Positions 48,477 through 60,400 of a DNA stretch of 64,000 nt are shown here, piece by piece. The translations under genes and the position numbers were made by a program. Origin of the DNA: Psettodes erumei (taxonomy: Eukaryota; Chordata; Actinopteri; Pleuronectiformes; Psettodidae); the NCBI GenBank assembly GCA_016785225.1, contig JAFBJZ010000433.1, positions 124,001-188,000 of the forward strand, read 5' to 3'. Numbering within the stretch: position 1 is the first letter of the stretch; every line of letters begins with the position of its first letter. The notes beneath the pieces are model-generated. The model was not told where the DNA came from, did not search any database, and was given only the letters and a program-made list of their open reading frames with translations.

Positions 48477-51400
48477 TTTTTTTTTTCTCTCTCTCTCTTT
48501 TTAAAAATTATTAGTTATTATTATTTATTTTTTTTCTTCACTTGGGGGGGGATTGTGAAATTGTAAAAATGTAAAACTAAAAATGTGAGCTTTTCCTATT
48601 TCATGTGGGATTTTTCCCTTGACTGTATTATACTGTTGTTGCTCAATAAACAAAGTATTAAAAAAATGGTGCAGGTGGATGAGTTCAAGTACCTGGCTCC
48701 AACAATCCAATGCAATGGGCACTGCAGTAAAGAAGTGAAGAAAAGGGTGCAGGCAGGGTGGAACAGTTAGAGACGAGTATCAGGGCTGTTGTGTGACAGA
48801 AGGATCACAGCAAGAGCGAAAGGGAAGGTTTACAAGACAGTAGTGAGACCTGCTATAATGTTTTGTTTGGAGACAGTGGCACTCTCTAAAAGAGAGGTGG
48901 CAGAAATGAAGATGCTGAGGTTTTCATTGGGAGTGACCAGGGTGAACAGGGTTAGAAATGAGCAGATCAGAAGGGTAAGGTCTGGCAGTTTGGAGACTGA
49001 GTTAGAGAGGTCAGGTTGAGATGGTTTGGACATGTGCTGAGAAGAGATATGAATGTAGGTATATTGGACAGAGGATGTTGGAGATGGAGCTGCCAGGCAG
49101 GAGGAAGAGAGGAAAGCCCCAGAGAAGATACCTAGCTGTAGTGAAGGAGGAGGACATGAAGATTGCTGATGTGAGAGTAGAGGAGGCAAAGGATAGGGTG
49201 AGAAGGAGGCAGTGGCTCCGTTTTGGTGACTCCTGAACGGAGCAGCCGAAAGTAGAAGAAAAAGAAGCCTATTTACATGTACCATTGTAGCAGGTACTAA
49301 TTTATTTCATTAGGGCCCGAGTACAGAAGGCCCTATTGAAATTTTGATGTTTAGTATTGGTGTTCAGCTTCCTTTTTTCTTTTTCTTATTCCTTTCCGCC
49401 TTCAGTTCTCTTTTTCTGGGCCTTAACATGCTCAAAGAGTTGTGAAATTTTGCAGATGTGCCAGACTTTGGTAAAATTTACGTATGGTATGTGCCTTGTA
49501 TATGATATAATCACAGCTTGAGGAAAAATACACCCAAAGCCACCCCTCTACCTGTTTGAACCCTAATCCTCTCTTACCTTCATTGGTGTCTTTTCTTTGA
49601 TTTTTGATGTAAGCTGAGAATTTGGCAAACACATCGATGCCAGCAGTGTTGGCCTCAGGATGTTTGGGAGCCAGTCTGGGGTAGCTAGTATTGGAGAGAC
49701 ATTGTTAAGTGAAAAACAGTCATAAAAAAGTTTATTTTTAAGAATTGCTAACGCCCACTCATGTAATCTCCCGCCCCCTTCTGGAGCATTAAGCTCTTGG
49801 GAGCTTTTATAGTGATTCTGCACACTCCATAGACTCTGATAACTTCTCTCTGGAGTTTCTCTCTGGGGTTTCATTTTTGAAATCCAGCTTACTCCAGACC
49901 ACCATCACCACCATGTAGGTGACTGTAGGTATCTTCATGCCAATGCATTCATGTTTGTGTGTTAAGTCAGGTAAGTATTCACCAGCTGCGGTTCACTGCA
50001 GTGTTCATTTCACAGATTAATGTGAGGGGGGGTTGCTGAACACACTGGTGTACTGAGATACACCTTGTGGTGCAACCTGGACACATATTCAGTGATGTAA
50101 CAAGGGTCACAGGGTGTTTTAGCTCTTATATCAGACACCCTTACCTGGGTGACCCAGCTGGGGGTGATCAGGCCCCAACTTGTGTCCAGATTGCGCACTA
50201 TGGCACCATATCATATCCCCATGTCAACCACAGCCAATGTAGAGCCTTTTCAGCAGCTTCCATGATGTTCTTCATTGTTCTTCACCTGTGCAGTCCGCAA
50301 AGCCCAAGGAGTCCCAGGACCCGATGTAGAGACTGGCCTGCGAAGCCCCTGCAACCCACTTCAAATGGCTCACAGTGGACCTTCCACCCATTCCTCCGAC
50401 ACTCAGCCACCAAGTCAGCATACCTGGCCTTCTTCTGTTCCTGAGGTTCCTCCATCCGATCTTCAGAGGGGACAAATAGCTCCAGTAGCACAACCTGCTT
50501 GCTTGCCCCGGACATCAAGACCATATCTGGCCAGAGTGTTGCTGCTCCAATGATGTCCGGGAATCTCAACTGTCTCCCAAGGTCAGCCAGTAATTGCCAA
50601 TCCCTTGCTGTTTCAAGCAGGCTCCTGGGTCTTATGTGGGGGCTGGGGCTTCTCACCTGTACGGATGAAGGTGACAGCACACTTAGAGGGGTGTTGCTGC
50701 TTGCTGTTGTTGATGCCACTGCAGATGGCATCTGCTACTACCCACAGAACCTGGTTGTGGTGCCAATGATACCAACCATCTCCCGAAGCCTTTGAGCAGC
50801 AGCTGAGGATGTGTTCTAAAGATCCCCTTTTATGACAGAGTTGGCAAGCAGCTGAGTCTACCAGGCACCAGGTGAATGGGTTGGCAGGGCTTGGGAGGAT
50901 GTCATACGCTGGCTGGACTGAGAACTTGAAGTGGTGTGGCTCCACATTACAGAGTTCTGCCCAGATGATCTTACGGCCAGCTGTATGCTGCCACTTGGTC
51001 CAGGCCCCCTGCTTGGACATGACCACCATTCTGCTGAAACAAGCTTTCTCCACTTCAGCCTGTACGTCCTCCTGGATCAGCTTCAGCTTCTCCTTTCCGC
51101 TGGCTTTACTGTAGCTAGGTTTTGAATTACTACCCAGCCCAGCCCACTCTGTAGCCACTGTTCCCACCAGGATGCTGTGTTGTGCCACTTCCTTCCCCTT
51201 CTGACCTCTACACCTGCTGAGGAGACCTTGGTATCATCTTGAACTCTTCTGCCAGACTGCTGAACAGAAGCTGCAGCTTGGTGTTATGCCCGAAGAGTGC
51301 AAATTATGTGAGTGTAAAATATGTTTGTGATCAAAAATGTGGGATATACAGTCAATTGAGCAGCTGAATGGTAGCCCTGGTTTTTGTGGTTTATAGCACA

Positions 51401-54400
51401 AAAGGGTTACACACACTGAGCGTGATTTCATTACACATTAATCCAACTATTAGCATTAACAAACATTAACTAAACCAGACTTTTAAAATACATGTTAACA
51501 CCTTAGTCCAACTGATATTTAACCCTCCTGTTGCCCTTCGTATTCAGTATACACCCAGTGTCCTCGCACCGGGTCAAATGGCCCCACACTCCAAGGATGT
51601 GGAGGAGTTGGCACACGCGGGGCAGTGCAGGAGCGCGCAGTCTCTGCATAAACCGTTTATGTTTAACACACACACACAAAGGCACATTGTTGGCCACCGG
51701 GTCAACTTGACCCGGAGGAACACAAGGGTTAACTTCTTGGAGTTAGATCCAGATCTAGATCCAGATCACACCAAATCTACCAAAACGCGAGCCTCTCAGA
51801 TTGACTGAAACTCCCACTCAAAGAGTAACACACAGGCACAGAATGAGAAACAAAAGCTGTGTACAGTGGCCAAGTGACTGCACTGACTGAGCAGAGAACT
51901 GACACCACTCTCTATAGGTCATCATTTAGACACAAAATCATTGGCTTGAGAGAGCTGGGGTCGGGAGGGCAGGGAAGGAGAGGGCTGCAGTAGTGATGAC
52001 ACATTCCTCAGCAAATCATTGTGCTATGGAGCCAAAAGTCTATTGCTTATAATTTCACTTAAATAATAAGTTAACTGCTTGATGTGCCAGCAATTTGCCA
52101 TTAGCTAACCTTTTTCTCTATTGTTTGGTCTGTGATGAACGTAGTCATGTAATGTATGGAATGTATTGACTATACCGTGGCGGGGTGAGTTTCTCCTCCA
52201 GGAACTCCTCTATCATGTTGACATCAACCTTGACCTCACCATTAAAGGTAACAAAAGGAGGGTTGGCCCCTGGAGCGAGGTCCTGCAGGTCAGCTGGCTT
52301 CCTGACAACACACAACAGGAAATGCAGACACTCGCAATGTATGAATTTGAAAATGAGAGAGACAATTGTGGCAAACCGGACAGTTTGTCATCATACCAGC
52401 AAGCTGACCTAGTCACAATCTTTAAGGTTGGCGATGTTGGAAATGCATCCCTAAAGTCTGTTTGGCGTCTGTCGGAACCATGACCCAAAGATGCCAAAAA
52501 ACAGCATGTCTCACAGCCAGATGCCTCAAACAGCAGCAGTGACTGTGGAATTGTAGTGTCAGGTGCAACCAAAAGCTCTGCTGTCACTCAGGAAAAACTT
52601 TCCCTCAGCATAAGCTCTCCTCTCTGAATAAACCCACCCTACCACTGTCATTAGCAGTGCTTAAAAATACCAAACTCATTTCCCCAAATTATTTTCTGAT
52701 GAAAATAGGCTGACCATAGCAGTACTGAGTCAGAATTTTTAAATCTCTCCTTGATGATAAAACCCACAGTTTTAAAAGCCATTTTACAAACCATTAATAA
52801 ATTCAAAACTAAATTACAGCTGAGTCATTTGCTCGTCAACACTTAATTAGCATCATATAAAAGACCATTAACAATAATGTATACCTGATTTAATTTGATG
52901 GAATTTATACAGGGTGATTTTAGTTAATATGCATTATTCAAAGGTGAAACTTAAACTGTCATTGATTTTATGAGTATTTCAGTTAGACTATAGTAGCACA
53001 GTATTTTTGAGGTGATCAGCATGATGTCTGTGACATTTGGATGAGTTATTTGATGTCATATACAGTACTGTGCGAAAGTCCCCCCCTTTTTTGGATATTT
53101 TGATTTAGCAATGCTTTACTGCTTTTTGAGAATTATTTCTGAAATTTCTTTGAGAATACAACCAGAAATACCAGAAGTATGTATGCAGCATACAGCAGAA
53201 AAGTTTCTACAGGTCAAAGTATTTCGCACACCGCATGTTACCGTTTGAGGTCGACAGTGGTCACGTTGAAGATGACTCCTTTAAGCCAAAGGATCATAAA
53301 GAGTCTTTGGGAGAACGGACAGTTACCGATGCTCTCCCCATCGCTTCCTGCCTATACACACACACACACATAAAGAGAAATACACATGCCAGTGCAGAAA
53401 TGAGAAAAAGCATTAGATCAGCTGTAATGCTTGTGAATGTAATTGACACAAATGAGCTGCAGGATAAAAAAAACTAACTCAGAGGATACTTTGCAAAAAC
53501 AACAGGATTTAATCTTCATTTCTACCAGCTTGTATATATGAAAGAAAAGGGGAATTCATTCTCCCATTAAGGTTGTCTCATCAGGCAATAGGTGAATGGA
53601 AATTTGCTTTGTAGGCTGTAGTCAGCACGATACAATAATAAAACATACAATGCAGCTGCACAGATCCCATAAGCAATCACACACACACACACACACACAC
53701 TGCCTTCTTTAATCATAAGAATAGGCAAGTTGTAATTTATTTAAAAGAAACAATGGTGCAAGGAACAAAGGACAATCTATGTTAGTGCTCTGTCTGGGGA
53801 GACTGAACGTCCACTGTGATGGGAGGGGGCACTCCTCTGGGGTCTGCTTGTTAAAAAGTCAGTGAGCCAGTGCACTGTGCTAAAATACAAAATTAGATAA
53901 AAGCCTGAGAGCAAAACCTTTTGGGTGAACACATTAAAAGCGGAAGAAAAGTTGATTAAAGCAAACATGCAATTTGAGATTTGACAATCTGCACAATCTG
54001 GAATAAAATAACTGTGAAAACAGTCTCAATTTATTACTGCAGTCGAAACTCAGCAGGAATTCATTATTTAAAATCAACATAGCTATGGTTTTACTCATGT
54101 GCCCTCTTCATCTCCTGATATTTCTCTCAACAGACATTCTGGGCAGAGCTGATGATACTCTTTTGACAGTGTTAAATTCATTCAAAGTTATCATGAGTCT
54201 AACTGCAAGGGACAACTGTGGGGAACGCTACAACAGCAAAACAGGAAAGAGACTAGTCATGGAGGTCAACGGTCATTGGATTGAATGAATGGAGATAGAA
54301 GGTGGACATTCCCATTTGAAACCAGCGACCATCCCTGTCACTTCCATCCTCCTACAAATCCTTGGAGGTTCCCTCTTAGGGATTTCCTCAACATTGTTAT

Positions 54401-57400
54401 CAATCATCCAAAACCTCTGATTAAACTAGGAATGTACAGATACCAAAACAATCATCCAGCATTGGTTCATTACTATGCTCATGCACTTACTGGTACTTGT
54501 AATCATAAAATTACTCTGCACCTGATCACTTTAAGACAACTTGATGTTGACCTCTGGTAAGTTGAGATGATTGATGGAGGAGCAGCGATGCAGGCAGTTT
54601 GGAGAATTTGAAAATATTTGAAGATGACAAAACAGGGTTTCCCAAACATTGACTCATAGGTGTTGGGCAGCTGCACAACTTCAGCACTGACCGCAGCCAC
54701 AAACTGACCAACTGAGTTTCATTATGTTTTATTTAATGGCATTAAAAACGCAGTGCATCTCAGTTCATTCATCTCTCTGCTTGCCCCGCTCTCTCTCGCT
54801 CTGTCTCTATCATATGCACACACACACAAAGCTGAATGTCAAACAACATTATGTTGTGTATTTACTTTGTTAAAGTTAGATAGTGAGCAACATCTGATCA
54901 CAATAATACAGGAGATACTGCATTACTTACCTTTACAAACAACTCAATGTTAGGGAAGCCGAGTTTTTTTACTACAATGTTATACCAGGACATGGTGAAC
55001 GGTTCAGGTCAACATGACAGCTTGCTCTTCTATAAAAGCTTGAAAGACAGTTTTTTTATCCCAGTTACAAAAAAAATTTAAATGATGAAATTGATTGAGT
55101 GTAAATTTAATCCGGAGTTAATCCATGTCAGCAGATGCATCTGACGATTCGTCCTCTGCTTGCTGTTTGGACTGGTTCTTTTTTTCCCCTGCTTTCTCAG
55201 TGCGTAATCCACACACAACCCTCTTTGTTATATTAAACTACAAAGCGCTCGTGTGTGTCTCTGCTTTCATCAAATCACGCTTAAGACTACAAAAATCTGT
55301 TCCTTCGCATCGTAGCAAATATTCAGGCAACTTTTATGAATTTCGGTGACATATACTGTGTACCACTGTCACTCTTTGTGTTTCTTTTTCTTACTGACTG
55401 AAGATGGGAGGCACAGAACAAGAGTTCCTTCATTTTTCCAAACAGTGGGTGGCAATGGAATCTCAGCTCCAGCACACTCACTACAGTTGATGGAAGGATC
55501 TTTTTCACACCCATAGGAACTGCAAAGTCTATCTTGTCCTCTCTTTCATTTGTATGTTGAGTTCTTTTTTCACAGGCTGATAATTATTTGTTGCGGCAAC
55601 TTGTTGCGTAAGAGTGCAGAGCATCCACAGTCCGCATCAAATGAAGCTATGAAAATTCAGTAAGCAAGATTTCTTCCCTTATGTTGACCCTTGTTCATGG
55701 GCTAACATTAGCAACCCTTCCTGAAAATTCTGATGTCCCTAAAGCTGCCAATAATCTCTCTTTTTTGGATGATGCAGTGACCACTTAGGACGATCCTGCT
55801 TATCCTCAGCAGCATCTAGCCTGTCAACGTGTTCAATGCTGTACAGCTCACCTATACAGCTCACCTGGGTGGGGTCACCGGACCCCACCCCATTGCATAA
55901 ACTTACAGGGCTTTGTTTCGATGTCTATAGGCTATCACAGTCAGCACACCACTTGTTGCAATGATGTAAAAAAAAGCCCCATATATTTGACTTCACACAT
56001 CCAAATAAAGCCCCATTTCCACCAAGCGGTATTATAAGCAGTGCTATGCATTCCACTGCGGAAGGTACCAAAATAATGTGAGGGGACCAAAATGCACAAC
56101 GTTACTTGTGTGACATATGTCAGAGGATATAAACACCATTTTTAAAAACGCTGTCGATTAAGGGAATATTACAGAAGGGGCCAGGTCAAGGGGGACCCAT
56201 TCCATACTGTACTGTTTGGTGGAAACAGGGCTTAAGTCACCCCCATAGGCAGTAGAGGAATATTGCTCGCTATGTTTACTATGTGATCATGTTCCTTAAC
56301 GTGCTGCTCTCAGAGTTAAATCACCCTCACCATGACAAGAATGTTTTTATTTACTTTGGTCTTCCGGTATGGGGAAAGGCTGAGTGCAGCTCAAAGGATT
56401 GGAGGCGGATTGACTGAAACAGATCTGATGTAATGATAAAACAATATCAGCCCCATGCTGTACATGAATAATGTAGTAAACCTTGATGAGTCAAGTCTTG
56501 GTCCTGGTTGAGCTTGCTGTTGAACATCCTGTGAAAGCAGTACACAGCCTGAGGTGAAGTACGTGTTTATTCCAGCACCGCTGTGCCCAGAGATCTCAGC
56601 ACCAAACAGCAGGCTAATCAGCTTGCAGAGTGAGAATGCAGAGATTAACCCTGCATGCTATCAGCAGCAGCGTAACACTGTTGCACAGTGCAGTCATTAG
56701 TGGCCTAAACATGGCGCCTTAGATGCATGCAAGATAGTGAAAGAAATGTTTAATAGTCTGCATTAAATGAAATGTGAAGTCATTTCAGTCTTTTTGGTGT
56801 ATTAAGAGAAGGGGAAATCTTTTGTCAACATTTTTTGATTCATTGGCCTATTGTCTCAGGTCAGGTGGATAAAGCCAATCTGAACTCTAAAGGGCTATTT
56901 CAGCTTTCCATATTTCCATCATATTTCCCTTGGCCTCAGTCTGTGCTGCCAGCAAAGTCCCTGACAAAGGAAGCCATTGTTTGAATGTGAGCTCCCACTG
57001 AGAAGCAGATTGTTGTGTGTATGTGGGAAGCAGCTTTCAGATATTAGTGTTTTTTTCTTGCTTGGCATTAAACCTCTCCACTGGCTGCACTCTTTTATTC
57101 TTACCTCAGCGAGGAATGTGCTGCGAAACCTGATAGCAAAACCTCTGTGTGTTTGTGTGTATGTGTTTAAAGCACCAAAGCATAGTGGAGGGAAAAAACT
57201 ACAAAGGTCTAATTTCTAACAAGGACAATGTATTCATGTAAATAATATTGTATGAATAGGGTATGGTGTGTTGCTATTATTGTGTCTGCTAACTTTAGAT
57301 TTGCATGTATGCGGCTATGTAAGGTGGCATGCCGGATGGATTGGGATATCACTGTGTTAATAGGATAAGGTAAGCAGATCAAGATAGGGTGTCTCCCTCA

Positions 57401-60400
57401 CTTGCTCTGTCTGTATCACACAAACGTACACAGTTTGAATGGATAAAGTTGGGCATTTGTGTTAAAAATAAAAATGTATAGAACATAAAGTACACAAAAC
57501 ATGCAGCTGAGACATGCTAAAAAGCACTTAGTGTACCAAAGAGCTTGGAATTTTGCATTGGATAGACAGTGACAGTGCCTCATGTGCCATGGTCCTTTTT
57601 TCCAACAGGTGTGCCGCAGGACCATGCGATCTGAGCCAAGATGGCTTGGCCTGAATCTAGCTAAATCTGGCATACAGATGCAGCAGTCTCCTGATGAACA
57701 GTGCTGCAAAACAGAACTGTTCAAGTGTTGGTGATTGAAGCATTTTGATCATAATCAGCTCAAACCAACCCTTTCCTCAAGGCAGCCATGAATAGAACAG
57801 AGGCAGCTTGAATTTTTGCCTCTGGTGCCAGAACATTCAAGTTCATCAGGATCTTGATCACCAGCATAATTCAGGGTTCCATCAAAAGAAACTGGGGTTG
57901 CCATGTCATAACTGATGGCTTTCACTGAAGGACTATGTGCAGTACAAGTCAAGTGAAGTGAATCTTGCTCGGACCTCATTTAAGTTTTTTTAAGAGTTTT
58001 TTTTTCTGCATCACTGGTATTGTAGGAGGATCAAAGAGGGCGCATCATGAAACCCAAACTTGGATATACAGTTGTATATAAAGGACCACAAACATCAACA
58101 TGACAACACACTTCATGAAGGGTGAACTTGTCAATTATAGGTTAACAGTGGCGTCAGTGTATGTCAAGCATTCAGCACTAGCAGTATTTTATCACTTTTT
58201 TTGGCATTTCCCAGCTATGAATACCGTAACTACTTCTCTTTCTATGGTGCAAGTGGAAGTGTGCTATAGACATCAACTGAACTTAAATGATATCAAAACA
58301 CTGCAACTTATCATTTTCAACTCTGGAATGGTATTCAAATTACATTCATATTTTTTCTCTATTATGCAGGGTGTAGAAGGAACATGCAAAAATTTGGTTT
58401 TGGTTTGACTATGCAATGAACTGATAGATGATATTGCATTACATTGAAGAAAAAGTTGACTCTGATTCAACAGTTTTGCAGACATCCCTGGTTTCTTTTT
58501 TTCCTCCGCATTGGGACATCTGTTTAATTAATGCAGTGGTCTCTTTGAGGTGAATGAGGAAATTGTGTTACCATTGTCAGCCTGGACATGGCCTCTGTTT
58601 AGACTTACTAGACAATAGTTCATTGTCATCTTTTGTCTTATATATACTGGGGATCCTTTGAATTGCAAATTTCTGTTCTGAGGTGAGCTCCACTGCATAA
58701 AAAAGGTTTAAAGAACCATGAGAGCATGTTTCCTTGACCAAGGAACCATTTTTTTTACCACACATATGGAGCATTATTGCAACATCTGGGCGGATACAAT
58801 GTCTGTGTTCATGAAGTACATTACCTTGACATAGAGTGAGATCTCATAGTCCTGGTCTTGGAGTGTTTTGCTGTTCCTGCGCAAAGGAGGCAAAGGGCTC
58901 TCCACTCTCCGGTGGGAGATTAGTTTCACCTCCTCTCTCTTCTCCTCGGTCAAGTCTTCCCTCTGGGGCACATATGAATGGCCATCCTCCAGCAGCACCA
59001 CTCGCTTTCTCTTCACCTGCTCATCTTTCCTTTTGGGCAGGGATTCATCTTTGATCACTGACTTCAGCTCCTTTATCCAGTCCTCCCTCTGTAGCAGACT
59101 TTTCTCTTCTGGCGATGCTTCTTTCTTGACCCATTCCTTCCTTCCCCTTTCACTTTCCCAGGTGTCTTTTTTCACAGGCTTCAGTTCTCTCCTCCAGTCT
59201 TTCAGTTCCAGTGCACTCTCTTTCTCACATTGATCATTTTTGATCCAACCACTATCTTTTCTCCTTGATGACAGCATTCTTGCTGTCCCCCATCCTTCCT
59301 TCCTGAGTGGCTGTGGCTCAAGACATAAGATCCCATTCTCCACTCCTTTCTTCAGTCCTTTAACTCTTACATTTATATCTGTTTCTGCCTCTTTGTTGTC
59401 ATCTTTTTGCTTCTCACCTTTCTCTTTACCAAGTTCGGTCTTCTCATCTTCCATTTCTTGATAGTCTTCCTTTGCTTGTAGCTCTTGACATTCTTTATCC
59501 TTTGTCGCTGTTGTGGCATCTTCAGAAGATGCTGTAATGGCAGCCTGTTCTTCAGGATCAATAGTCTGATTCTCCTCTATCTCCTCAATCTCATCATCTA
59601 AAACAGTCACAGGCTCTTCCGCCATCTCTAATTCTCCAGCCTTTGCTTCTTCCTCTTCACCTCCTCCCTTTGTATCTTCTACAACAGCCATGTCTCCAAG
59701 ATGTTCAGTTATGTTGTACCCCACATCTTCCCCTGCTTCTATGAGCTGTGTTGAAGGTTCCTGTATATCACCACGGGCCTGCGTTGTGGACTCGTCCTCT
59801 TTTGATGTGACTTCAACCTCACCACTTTTCAGTTCAAAGGCCTCCTCCACATGGTCCAAATCCACATCTTGCTGTAAAGATGCCTCCTCTAAACACTGCT
59901 CTGGTTGTGAATGGCTTGCTATAGCCTGGTTTTCAAACTTAACGATGGATTCTTTCTGCTCTTCTTCACTCATTAACTCCTTGACAACAATATCGCCTGT
60001 CTCCTCCCCCTCTTCCATAGCTGTTACACCCCCATCTAGAGTGTGAACCCCAACCTGTTGCAATTGCTCTTCCTCCAGCTCCTCCTGGTTGATACCTCCC
60101 AACCTTGTTTCCCCAATCCCTCCCTCTTTCTGTGATTGTCCTTCAGAAGATAAATAGTTCAACTTTGGTTGCTCTGCCTTGAGATTTTCTTCACTCCCTG
60201 TATCTAGAAGCGCCTCAGAAGCTGACCCCAAATCCTTCATCAAATCCATGGCTCCCTCATCTTCAGTGTTTGCCCCTCTTGAATCTTTCTGTTGCCATGG
60301 AATGTTGTTATTAGTTATCTTAACTGCCTCTTCCCCCCTGTCCTTCTCATCTGTGTTTTTCATTTCATTTTGATTCTCACTGGTTAATTGGTTGGTCTGA

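Larger units (their letters stand above)
44328..48666 (+). mobile_element. L1-Tx1-type LINE, nearly full length but broken
   Basis: Starts near 'ggagcttccggttggtgagc' and ends in 'caataaacaaagtatt' plus an A run. It has two ORFs: an RNA-binding ORF1 with a coiled coil, and ORF2 with APE endonuclease, reverse transcriptase (YADD) and a C-terminal CCHC motif. This matches the L1/Tx1 group common in fish and amphibians. ORFs are broken mainly at homopolymers. It lies inside another LINE, so it is the younger of the two. A long T run (about 48,447-48,486) lies in its 3' untranslated region. Confidence 0.88.
42570..49266 (+). mobile_element. RTE-type LINE, interrupted by a second LINE
   Basis: The left part, 42,570-44,327, holds untranslated sequence, an endonuclease remnant and the start of the reverse transcriptase. 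The right part, 48,667-49,266, resumes with the ORF C-terminus and a 3' end reading 'gactcctgaacggagcagcc' then 'gaaagtagaagaaaaagaag'. That tail and the frames resemble RTE/BovB-type elements of fish and invertebrates. The gap left between the parts is not filled: the reverse-transcriptase palm with its catalytic box is missing on both sides, so about 0.5-1 kb was lost before or during the second insertion. Not functional. Confidence 0.75.
42374..49577 (-). other. clic6: clic6 intron 4, almost filled by nested LINEs
   Basis: 7.2 kb, of which about 6.7 kb is an RTE-like LINE split by an L1-Tx1-like LINE. Both lie on the plus strand, antisense to clic6. The remaining 49,311-49,530 is another interspersed repeat. 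Confidence 0.85.

Noticed and set aside
42374..49577. LINE ORFs as host genes or exons of clic6
   Set aside because: They are antisense to clic6, carry endonuclease/reverse-transcriptase motifs and are broken; clic6 exons 4 and 5 join in phase without them.
57755..57979. 74-codon minus-strand frame in clic6 intron 1 as an alternative first exon
   Set aside because: No donor in a phase that would join exon 2 was found and the sequence is unlike known CLIC N-termini.
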